From UBA6168 sp964643005 (GTDB taxonomy: Bacteria; Bacteroidota; Bacteroidia; Chitinophagales; Saprospiraceae), in contig CAZXQI010000118.1 of NCBI GenBank assembly GCA_964643005.1, forward strand, positions 1 to 11,401: a DNA stretch of 11,401 bases. Reading direction: 5' to 3'. This document shows, one piece after another, positions 1-5,979 of the stretch. The position numbers and the translations under genes were made by a program. The notes beneath the pieces were generated by a model that was not told the DNA's origin, ran no database searches, and was given only the letters and a program-made list of their open reading frames with translations. How positions within the stretch are numbered: the first letter of the stretch is position 1; each line of letters begins with the position of its first letter.

Positions 1-32
1 TGATATCAGCATCAAAGACTTAGATTCTCTCC

Positions 33-2576
33 TTATTCCACATCGTCTGACGCTGCGTTTTCGGCGCCTTCTTCTGGTGTTTGCACTTCGCCGTTTCCAT
101 CCAAAGGAATCTCATCTACATCTTCATCTTCCTCCTTGGGCAGGACGGTGACGTCTGCAATATCTTCATCTTCATCGAGTCGGATCACCCGCACACCCTG
201 AGTAGCTCTGCCCATGACTCTGATGTCGCTGACTGCCATGCGGATGACGATGCCCGCCCTGGTCGTAATCATCAGGTCGTCGTCTTCAGACACTGCTTTG
301 ATGGCTATGACGGCGCCTGTTTTTTCGGTGACTTCCATCGTTTTTACGCCCTTGCCTCCACGATTGGTCAGACGGTAGTCGGCAACTTCGCTGCGCTTGC
401 CAGTTCCCTTTTCGGAAATGGACAGAATGGTTTTATCTGTTTCCTCTGTGCTGACGCAGGCCATCCCCACCGCATAATCGTTCTCGTCGTCCAGGGTAAT
501 GCCCCTGACGCCTGTCGCCGTGCGCCCCATGGGACGCACGTTGGATTCGTTGAACCGAATGGCGTTGCCGCCGCGGGAGGCAATGAAAATTTCATTGTTG
601 CCGTTCGTCAGTTTAGCTTCTAGCAACTGGTCGCCTTCATTGACGGTAATAGCGATAATTCCTCCCACCCTGGGGCGCGAGTATGCTTCTACGGAGGTCT
701 TTTTCACTAAGCCTCGCTTTGTACAAAAGAGGATATAGTGTCGGTCGAGGAATTCCATATCGGTCAGGTCGGTGATGATGATATAGGCTTTCACGGTGTC
801 ATCCTGTGGAATGGAAAGGATGTTCCGAATGAAGCGCCCGCCTGAGCTCTTGGAAGCTTCGGGTATCTCGTACACGCGTAGCCAATGGCATTTACCCTGT
901 TCGGTAAAAAAGAGGAGATAGTTGTGATTACTTGCTACGAACATGTGTTCGATGAAGTCCTCATTTTTGGTCTTACTGCCTCTGGCGCCTCTGCCGCCCC
1001 TGTTTTGCAGGCGGTATTCGGTCGCCGGCGTACGCTTGATGTAACCAGTGTGCGAAATGGTAATGATCACTTGCTCGTCGGGGATAATATCTTCGATATT
1101 TATATCGCCGTCTTCGAAGGTAATTTCAGTACGTCGCTCGTCGCCGTATCTTTCTTTTATTTCAGTCAGTTCATCTTTGACGATTTGCCTCTGGATGCCG
1201 ATATCTTCCAAAATTTCCTTGTACCTGGCGATGAGAGCCAGAGTCTCCTCGTATTCCCTGCGCACCTTTTCCCTTTCTAATCCCGTCAGTTTTTGCAGGC
1301 GCATGTCCAGGATGGCCTTTGCCTGAATTTCCGACAGTTGGAAAGTGCTCATCAATCCGTCTTTGGCTTCTTCGACGGTGGAGGAACGACGAATCAAAGC
1401 GATGACTTCGTCGAGGTGATCCAGCGCTATGAGCAGACCTTCGAGAATATGCGCCTTTTCCTCGGCCTTCCTCAGGTCGTATCGGGTGCGCCTGACGATT
1501 ACCTCTAAACGGAAGGTGATAAATTCTTCAATGATGTCTTTCAGATTCAGGATTCTCGGATGGCCGCGTACGAGCGCTACGTTGTTGACCCCGAAAGAAG
1601 ACTGGAGAGGGGTAAGCTTAAAAAGCTGGTTGAGGACGATGCTGGCCATAGCGTCCCGCTTAACTTCCACGACGATTCGTAGTCCGCTGCGATCGCTCTC
1701 ATCTCTGACATCGCTGATCCCTTCTATCTTTTTCTCGTTGGCGAGTTCGGCGATTTTTGCTACCAGGGTGGCTTTGTTTACCTGATAGGGTATTTCTGAA
1801 ATTACGATTACCTCCCTGCCTGTATGGGTGGTTTCAATATTGGCTCTGCCTCTGAGCACTACCCTGCCCCGCCCCGTTTCGAAAGCTTCTTTGACGCCGG
1901 AGTATCCATAGATGATTCCACCGGTAGGGAAATCCGGAGCTTTAATGTATTTGGTCAGCTCCTCGATGGTGATATCGGGATTGTCAATGGTGGCGTTGAT
2001 ACCGTCCACCACTTCGGAGAGGTTGTGCGGCATCATGTTGGTAGCCATACCCACGGCGATTCCGGAGGAGCCGTTGATTAGCAGGTTGGGGATTTTGGTG
2101 GGCAGGACGGTGGGTTCTTCGAGCGAATCGTCGAAATTGAGGGAGAAGTCCACCGTTTCTTTTTCGATGTCGGCCAGCATCTCGTCGGCTATCCGGCGCA
2201 TGCGGGCTTCGGTGTATCGCATGGCGGCGGCGCTGTCACCGTCCATGGAGCCGAAGTTGCCCTGGCCGTCCACCAGCGGATATCGCAACGACCAGTCCTG
2301 AGCCATTCTGACCATCGTTTCATAAACGGAAGAGTCGCCGTGCGGGTGGTACTTACCCAGAACCTCCCCGACGATACGCGCAGACTTTTTATGGGGTCTG
2401 TTGTAGGCAAGGCTCAATTCCTGCATCCCATACAGCACCCTGCGGTGGACGGGCTTCAGGCCGTCTCTTACGTCCGGCAAAGCCCTGGAAACGATGACCG
2501 ACATTGAATAATCAATGTAGGCAGTCTTCATTTCAGTTTCGATATTAATGGGGATTATTCTTTCTCCTGAAGTCAT
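33..2576 (-). CDS. gyrA: DNA gyrase subunit A
   Basis: Breakage-reunion subunit of DNA gyrase, which with GyrB introduces negative supercoils using ATP. The protein has 847 residues, normal for GyrA, with an ATG start and TAA stop. The N-terminal topoisomerase IIA core shows the helix-turn-helix segment around residues 62-93 (KYHPHGDSSVYET), and the catalytic tyrosine is Y121 in AAAMRYTEAR. The C-terminal beta-pinwheel carries a GyrA box at residues 524-530 (QNRGGRG), which separates gyrase from ParC, and a second box-like TNRGGKG at 737-743. The tail is strongly acidic, as in other GyrA proteins. In the quinolone region, S82, S83 and E86 correspond to E. coli S83, A84 and D87; this looks like the wild-type Ser-Ser-Glu pattern I recall for S. 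aureus. It is the last gene before the left edge. It has its own 365-bp AT-rich upstream gap, so it is probably transcribed alone. No clear TAnnTTTG promoter was found. Confidence 0.98.
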   Translation of the reverse strand: MTSGERIIPINIETEMKTAYIDYSMSVIVSRALPDVRDGLKPVHRRVLYGMQELSLAYNRPHKKSARIVGEVLGKYHPHGDSSVYETMVRMAQDWSLRYPLVDGQGNFGSMDGDSAAAMRYTEARMRRIADEMLADIEKETVDFSLNFDDSLEEPTVLPTKIPNLLINGSSGIAVGMATNMMPHNLSEVVDGINATIDNPDITIEELTKYIKAPDFPTGGIIYGYSGVKEAFETGRGRVVLRGRANIETTHTGREVIVISEIPYQVNKATLVAKIAELANEKKIEGISDVRDESDRSGLRIVVEVKRDAMASIVLNQLFKLTPLQSSFGVNNVALVRGHPRILNLKDIIEEFITFRLEVIVRRTRYDLRKAEEKAHILEGLLIALDHLDEVIALIRRSSTVEEAKDGLMSTFQLSEIQAKAILDMRLQKLTGLEREKVRREYEETLALIARYKEILEDIGIQRQIVKDELTEIKERYGDERRTEITFEDGDINIEDIIPDEQVIITISHTGYIKRTPATEYRLQNRGGRGARGSKTKNEDFIEHMFVASNHNYLLFFTEQGKCHWLRVYEIPEASKSSGGRFIRNILSIPQDDTVKAYIIITDLTDMEFLDRHYILFCTKRGLVKKTSVEAYSRPRVGGIIAITVNEGDQLLEAKLTNGNNEIFIASRGGNAIRFNESNVRPMGRTATGVRGITLDDENDYAVGMACVSTEETDKTILSISEKGTGKRSEVADYRLTNRGGKGVKTMEVTEKTGAVIAIKAVSEDDDLMITTRAGIVIRMAVSDIRVMGRATQGVRVIRLDEDEDIADVTVLPKEEDEDVDEIPLDGNGEVQTPEEGAENAASDDVE

Positions 2577-2941
2577 TTAGCGTTAAAAAATTTGTTGTTT
2601 CAAAAGATAAGGCCATGTGTAGAAAAGAAAATTTTCAAAAGACAGGGTGAATGTTTTTCAAATTAAGACTTCCCACGCTTTTTTGTGAAAACATTTTTTT
2701 GAGAATAGAGAAAATAAGTAGAGAGGATTTTGAAAAAAATCTTTGAACTTATTTTAACCCTGGTTCAAAAACAGCCGCAAAAAAGCAGGTATTCCGCAAA
2801 GGCTTAAAGAGCGAAAATAAACGGGTGCAAAAGTAGTAAAACCGAGGCGGTATTTTACCTTTTTTAAAGGATTTTACCGGGCGATGTAAAGGTATTTTGC
2901 TCGTCTGCGGAGAAGTGGAATTAAACTTGAAGTTTAATGGA
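2577..2941. other. AT-rich intergenic region between accD and gyrA
   Basis: This 365-bp gap separates the accD stop from the gyrA start, both on the minus strand. It is far more AT-rich than the flanking genes and has no convincing ORF. It must hold the gyrA promoter, but I could not find a good TAnnTTTG element; the nearest is TTAATTTG on the minus strand near 2660. Near the accD stop lies a perfect palindrome, ATTAAACTT-G-AAGTTTAAT (2920-2938), with no T-tract on the minus strand. Between 2841 and 2878 two small hairpins could end accD transcription (see the terminator entry). Confidence 0.6.
2841..2878 (-). terminator. Possible weak terminator downstream of accD
   Basis: Two adjacent inverted repeats are seen. 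CCTTT/AAAGG (2858-2862 with 2866-2870) is enclosed by GGTA/TACC (2849-2852 with 2875-2878). ACCG/CGGT (2841-2844 with 2848-2851) is followed on the minus strand by four T residues. The stems are short and AT-rich and the structures overlap, so this is a tentative call; accD may instead end by another route. Confidence 0.25.
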
Positions 2942-3826
2942 TTATAAGGCGCTTTCAGCGGGCGCTTCTTCGGCTGGCGCCAACTCTGTTCCGAATATCT
3001 CCAATAGCTCTCCCAGCGTTTTCTTCAAGTCTTTCCGATTGACAATAAAGTCGAGGAAGCCCTTTTCCAACAAAAATTCTGAAGTTTGGAATCCTTCGGG
3101 CAAGTCCCGTTTAATGGTCTCCTTGATGACGCGAGGGCCGGCGAATCCAATCAGAGCCTTTGGCTCCGAAAAGTTCAAATCGCCCAACATGGCAAAGGAT
3201 GCGGTGACTCCCCCGGTTGTGGGATCGGTCATCAGGGAGAGATAAGGGAGGCCTGCTTTAGAGAGTTGGGTCAACTTGGCGGAAGTCTTTCCCATTTGCA
3301 TCAGGGAGAAGGCCGACTCCATCATCCGAGCGCCTCCAGATTTGGAAATGATGAGGAAGGGGGCGCGGTTTTCAATACAAAAATCAATAGCTCTGGCAAT
3401 CTTTTCACCGACCACAGAACCCATAGAACCGCCGATAAAAGTAAAATCCATGGCCGCCACCACCAGTTTTTTCTCGTTGCAAGACCCCGCAGCTACGGTG
3501 ATGGCATCGGTGAGATTGGTCTTTTTTATTTCATCTTCTAAGCGTTGGGCGTAGGGCTTCAGGTCAACAAAATGGAGGTAGTCTTTGGAGATCAGGTTCG
3601 TAAACAATTCCTCGTATTCTCCGTCAAAAATGAGGTCGAAATAGTCGTGAGAGCCAATCCGGATGTGGTAGTCGCATTTAGGGCATTTGAAAAAGTTGCT
3701 GCGCACCTCCTTCATCATGCTCATCTCATTGCAATTCTTGCACTTGTACCAAATACCATCCGGCGTTTCTTTCTTGTACTTGGTAGCTGTTTGTATTCCG
3801 TCCTTTAATCTTTTAAACCAACCCAT
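2942..3826 (-). CDS. accD: Acetyl-CoA carboxylase carboxyltransferase subunit beta
   Basis: Beta subunit of the carboxyltransferase half of acetyl-CoA carboxylase. With AccA it moves CO2 from biotin on AccB to acetyl-CoA, giving malonyl-CoA, the committed step of fatty-acid synthesis. The protein has 294 residues, close to the usual 280-305. The N-terminal zinc ribbon is intact: C29-x2-C32 and C48-x2-C51. The crotonase-like core has the acyl-CoA/oxyanion motifs SKSGGARMMES (residues 161-171) and DPTTGGVTASFAMLGD (201-216). The C-terminus is a short Ala/Glu/Pro-rich tail beyond the conserved domain. The ATG start gives the normal MGWFKRLKDG N-terminus. No accA lies nearby, which is common outside operons that join the two genes. 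The leader just upstream can fold (3855-3889). Confidence 0.97.
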   Translation of the reverse strand: MGWFKRLKDGIQTATKYKKETPDGIWYKCKNCNEMSMMKEVRSNFFKCPKCDYHIRIGSHDYFDLIFDGEYEELFTNLISKDYLHFVDLKPYAQRLEDEIKKTNLTDAITVAAGSCNEKKLVVAAMDFTFIGGSMGSVVGEKIARAIDFCIENRAPFLIISKSGGARMMESAFSLMQMGKTSAKLTQLSKAGLPYLSLMTDPTTGGVTASFAMLGDLNFSEPKALIGFAGPRVIKETIKRDLPEGFQTSEFLLEKGFLDFIVNRKDLKKTLGELLEIFGTELAPAEEAPAESAL

Positions 3827-4229
3827 TGGATTTCAATTTTCTATTTTCTCTCCACCTGAATGTTTGTGAGAATTGTGCGATTCTTCAGGGTCTCTCCTTT
3901 TAAAAAGAGAGTTGCTTTGCGGGTCTAAACGGCTAACTTTCTAATCAGTCTTCGCCCTCTTCCCGGTACTGATGGAGTCAAAGTTAGTGAAGCGAAAGTG
4001 ATAGCATGAAATTTTCGCCCGCAAATTTTACAAAACCGTTTTTGGATGTTCCTTCGCTGGGAAGCGATTCAGGAAGGTTTTTTCGATGACATAGAGGAAG
4101 CTATCGCTATCGCCCAAATATTCTTTTTTAAAAAAACCTGTTTCTAAGCGAGGCTTCTACTAAAAACATCTTGCAGATAAGCTTCGCTTAGAAACAGGTC
4201 GCAGCGCTGTCAAGTTGAAAAAACTGCGA
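3827..4229. other. Intergenic region upstream of accD with inverted repeats and possible coding debris
   Basis: This 403-bp stretch lies between the HNH/AP2 gene and accD. Four things are visible. (1) A foldable accD leader: CCTGAA/TTCAGG (3855-3860 with 3884-3889) with an inner AGAAT/ATTCT pair. (2) An imperfect inverted repeat, CTAACTTT/AAAGTTAG (3933-3940 with 3980-3987), with inner ATCAGT/ACTGAT (3944-3949 with 3968-3973). (3) A plus-strand frame from 3929 to 4147 that is open except for one TGA at 4007 and ends in a protein-like stretch (EAIQEGFFDDIEEAIAIAQI). The opposite strand also has a 48-codon open frame spelling CKICGRKF, so coding strand and status cannot be settled. (4) The long hairpin described separately. 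No accD promoter matching TAnnTTTG was found. Confidence 0.5.
4130..4199 (-). terminator. Very long hairpin, probable Rho-independent terminator of the HNH/AP2 gene
   Basis: The arms are 4136-4156 and 4179-4199, 21 bp each, with a single G.T wobble. The outer 16 bp (ACCTGTTTCTAAGCGA) pair perfectly, and the loop is 22 nt. On the minus strand the right-hand arm is followed by an unbroken run of T (4135 down to 4130), the classical terminator layout. It sits 30 bp past the stop of the minus-strand HNH/AP2 gene. Stem and loop are longer than a typical terminator, so a miniature palindromic repeat that also works as a terminator is possible. Confidence 0.7.
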
Positions 4230-4766
4230 TTAGTTCTTTCTGATAATGTTGATTTTGCCGTTGTCGCCGTACAATTCCCTGGACTTCTTATTGTAGGCGA
4301 GCGCAGCCTCCTCAGCCGTGTTGAACATGCCGAGGTGAACGGATTTGCCGTTGATGGAAATGACAGCGCGGAAGCGGTTGTTCTCGTGATAGACTCCGGT
4401 GTACCCGCTCCTGCTACTCGCTTTGCGCTTGCGGCTTGAAATTGAGCGGGAACGATAGACAATATTATCTAATCTACAATCCAGTTTGTTGCCATTCTTG
4501 GCGCCCACCAGATTATCCTTTGGGGTTTTAGTACTTGCAAGGTACTTCTCTGCAATCAGTTTATGCAGGTAGATTGTCTCTGTTTTAAAAGTTCCGTCGC
4601 TCTTTTTCCAGGTCTTCTGGAATACGGCGCAACCACTGGAATGCCTCCTCAGGTTGTTGATAAAGTCAATCTTTGTCAGATAGGGATCTGACGTCAGCCA
4701 TTCGTAAACGTCGCTGTCTAAAAGGACGCTTTCCTCGGCATTTTTAAGTTTTACTCTGTAAAGCAC
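4230..4766 (-). CDS. HNH/AP2-domain DNA-binding protein with degenerate HNH motif
   Basis: This 178-residue protein matches, from memory of the family, the common HNH-endonuclease/AP2 fusion (homing-endonuclease-like). Residues 1-60 resemble the family's N-terminal region. Residues 66-105 align with the HNH fold: H68 in IYLHKLIAE, then VGAKNGNKLDCRLDN, where the family usually has a DHxNG motif. Here Asp-His is replaced by G88-A89, while N101 remains. The AP2/ERF-type DNA-binding domain is residues 121-174 (GYTGVYHENNRFRAV, then HLGMFNTAEEAALAYN). The loss of the central His suggests a binding protein rather than an active nuclease. The start is GTG at 4766; an in-frame stop lies just upstream (4779-4781) and no ATG is available nearby. 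It is a single gene in an accessory pocket, with its own possible promoter and a strong hairpin behind it. Its biological role is unknown. Confidence 0.75.
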   Translation of the reverse strand: MLYRVKLKNAEESVLLDSDVYEWLTSDPYLTKIDFINNLRRHSSGCAVFQKTWKKSDGTFKTETIYLHKLIAEKYLASTKTPKDNLVGAKNGNKLDCRLDNIVYRSRSISSRKRKASSRSGYTGVYHENNRFRAVISINGKSVHLGMFNTAEEAALAYNKKSRELYGDNGKINIIRKN

Positions 4767-4787
4767 GCTCTGTATTTTTTAGTGAAA

Positions 4788-4816
4788 CAAATCTTATGTT
4801 GCATCATTAGCCGCAA
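4788..4816 (-). promoter_or_regulatory. Possible Bacteroidota promoter for the HNH/AP2 gene
   Basis: On the minus strand, AAGATTTG (4788-4795) matches TAnnTTTG in all but the first position. A TTG (4814-4816) lies 18 bp further upstream, close to the usual -33/-7 spacing. The start codon would follow a leader of roughly 15-20 nt. The match is imperfect and the region is AT-rich, so it could be chance. Confidence 0.25.
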
Positions 4817-4844
4817 CTGAATTTAAAATTTACGTTTTAGATAA

Positions 4845-5121
4845 GTTTGTGTTAAGGGCTGTCAAATCTCTAACACTTTTTTTGGTCGGAAAGATTATCC
4901 TGAAGATATTCACCAACTCAGTCCGGCAGAAAGCCAGGAGATTTTTCAGAGAGAAATCGGAAGGTTAAAAGGAATTAACGAGATCGTAGTCCGCCAGTTT
5001 CCGGGTAGTTGCCTATTGCAAAAGTTATCCAGGCATTGATAACTACGCAAATCATATGCGCAGGGATGCGATAAAATTCGGCCAAATGTACAAAGCGTCC
5101 GAAGTTTTTCACAATAAGTGA
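4845..5121 (+). pseudogene. Possible frameshifted gene remnant, family not recognised
   Basis: Two overlapping plus-strand open frames look like one protein broken by a single-base insertion. The first (4845-5039, 64 codons) contains KDYPEDIHQLSPAESQEIF and runs on through a charged helical stretch to NEIVVRQF. The second (4990-5121, 43 codons, shifted by one) reads FRVVAYCKSYPGIDNYANHM and ends GQMYKASEVFHNK before TGA. Joining them at about 5000 would give one product of about 80-90 residues. There is no ATG, GTG or TTG start in a sensible place, so I read it as decayed coding sequence and not a live gene. I cannot name the family. The evidence is only the protein-like composition of both frames and their adjacency. 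Confidence 0.35.
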
Positions 5122-5161
5122 ATTAAAAAGAGGAAACCTTTATTAGGAAGATTTCCCCTTT
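5122..5161 (-). terminator. Rho-independent terminator of the YkuK-like gene
   Basis: The stem is AAAGAGGAAA (5127-5136) with TTTCCCCTTT (5152-5161), nine of ten positions paired, and the loop is 15 nt. On the minus strand the stem runs into a T-rich tract (CTTTTTAATT). It lies about 35 bp past the stop of the minus-strand RNase H-like gene. A perfect 12-bp palindrome, TTAGCCGGCTAA (5182-5193), sits between the stop codon and this hairpin. Confidence 0.6.
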
Positions 5162-5196
5162 CAAAACTTTGTGCCAATGAATTAGCCGGCTAACAA

Positions 5197-5673
5197 TCAG
5201 ACCACTTTATCGGCGCATGAGCTACTTGCAAAGGCATCCGGTTTGGCTTTGAATACAAAACCCATTCCCAGGATATACCCCATCGCTTCTTTCAGGGCTG
5301 TATTGGATTGGAAAGCCGGGTCGGTGTTGATATCCGCATGCACCTCCAATTCTACGTGGTACCTGTCGAACAGCGGGCACAGGTTATAAGCTACCTCTAC
5401 GGATCTGGCAACTTCAGCCAGCATCCGCTCCTTCAGGCCCATCGTCCTCTCCGATTTGGAATTGTGAATAAACATGAACCCGCCTTTTTGTTCCCGAAGG
5501 AAAACAATGACCGTGGCAAATTCAATGACGCCGTTTTTCACCTGTGAGTCCGAACCGATGCAGACTTTCAGGCGATGACCCGCTTCGGTCTCTCGTAAAA
5601 TGGTCTGCTCGACTGCTTTTTTGATGGGTTGGTCAAGAATTTGGCCATTTAACCTTCTCCATTTATATTCCAT
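5197..5673 (-). CDS. YkuK/DUF458-type RNase H-like protein
   Basis: This 158-residue protein resembles the YkuK/DUF458 family, which has an RNase H-like fold and an unsettled function; B. subtilis YkuK is of similar size. Visible candidate acidic residues of an RNase H-type site are D42 in IGSDSQ after the first strand, E87 in ERMLAEVARS, D114 in VHADIN, and D146 in AKPDAFASSSCADK near the C-terminus. The spacing fits the four-acid pattern of the superfamily. No membrane segment or signal peptide is present. The ATG start at 5673 gives the MEYKWRRLNG N-terminus and I see no better start. It seems to be a single gene, with a plausible promoter about 100 bp upstream and its own terminator. The fold assignment is fairly firm; nuclease activity is inferred. 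Confidence 0.75.
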   Translation of the reverse strand: MEYKWRRLNGQILDQPIKKAVEQTILRETEAGHRLKVCIGSDSQVKNGVIEFATVIVFLREQKGGFMFIHNSKSERTMGLKERMLAEVARSVEVAYNLCPLFDRYHVELEVHADINTDPAFQSNTALKEAMGYILGMGFVFKAKPDAFASSSCADKVV

Positions 5674-5773
5674 GACTCAATTTTTTTGGAGACAGGGGCG
5701 ATAAAGTGCGCTCCTCATCTTCAGGATTATTTTCAGAAAATACTGATTTGATAATAGAGAACAGTGCGATTAA

Positions 5774-5805
5774 CAAAAATAATTTGACACTTAGTTTTTT
5801 TCAAG
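5774..5805 (-). promoter_or_regulatory. Probable Bacteroidota promoter for the YkuK-like gene
   Basis: On the minus strand, TATTTTTG (5774-5781) is an exact TAnnTTTG -7 element. A CTTG (5802-5805) lies 20 bp upstream, matching the TTTG -33 element in three of four bases at the expected spacing. The predicted start near 5768 leaves a leader of about 95 nt. The AT-rich setting raises the chance of a random match. Confidence 0.4.
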
Positions 5806-5901
5806 CAATTTATTTTGGAAAAATGGAGAAACTTTAACAGTAGGAAGGGGAGTTTCAATTCATGGCAATTCCTCTAAGAGAAATCCATTTAAAAATAATC
5901 A

Positions 5902-5941
5902 GCGGGAAAACCTGCGCTTTAATCCGGAGAAGTTTCGGATT
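5902..5941 (-). terminator. Possible terminator of the permease gene
   Basis: Two stacked hairpins lie 40-75 bp past the permease stop. AATCCG/CGGATT (5921-5926 with 5936-5941) has a 9-nt loop. GCGGG/CCTGC (5902-5906 with 5911-5915, one G.T pair) has an AAAA/TTTT loop and is followed on the minus strand by a T-rich stretch (TGATTATTTTT). Both stems are short. Confidence 0.3.
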
Positions 5942-5979
5942 GATTAGCTCTTTCAGCCTAAATCATCAGGGGAGGTTTG

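Larger units (their letters stand above)
5674..5979. other. Intergenic region between permease gene and YkuK-like gene
   Basis: This 306-bp AT-rich gap contains no credible ORF on either strand. The half nearest the YkuK-like gene holds a possible promoter (5774-5805). The half nearest the permease gene holds two small hairpins (5902-5941) that may end permease transcription. Confidence 0.6.

Noticed and set aside
1..32. Short segment before the gyrA stop
   Set aside because: Too short to assign; no hairpin or ORF can be supported.
2310..2345. GyrA quinolone-region residues S82, S83, E86 as possible resistance changes
   Set aside because: The key Ser is intact, and Ser-Ser with Glu at the Asp87 position is a normal wild-type pattern in other bacteria such as S. 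aureus.
2920..2938. Palindrome next to the accD stop as a strong terminator
   Set aside because: The arms pair perfectly, but the spacer is 1 nt and no T-run follows on the minus strand, so a terminator call is not supported.
5182..5193. Perfect 12-bp palindrome TTAGCCGGCTAA as an operator
   Set aside because: It lies 3 bp past a stop codon and not near a promoter; it may be part of the transcript end and gives no sign of regulation.
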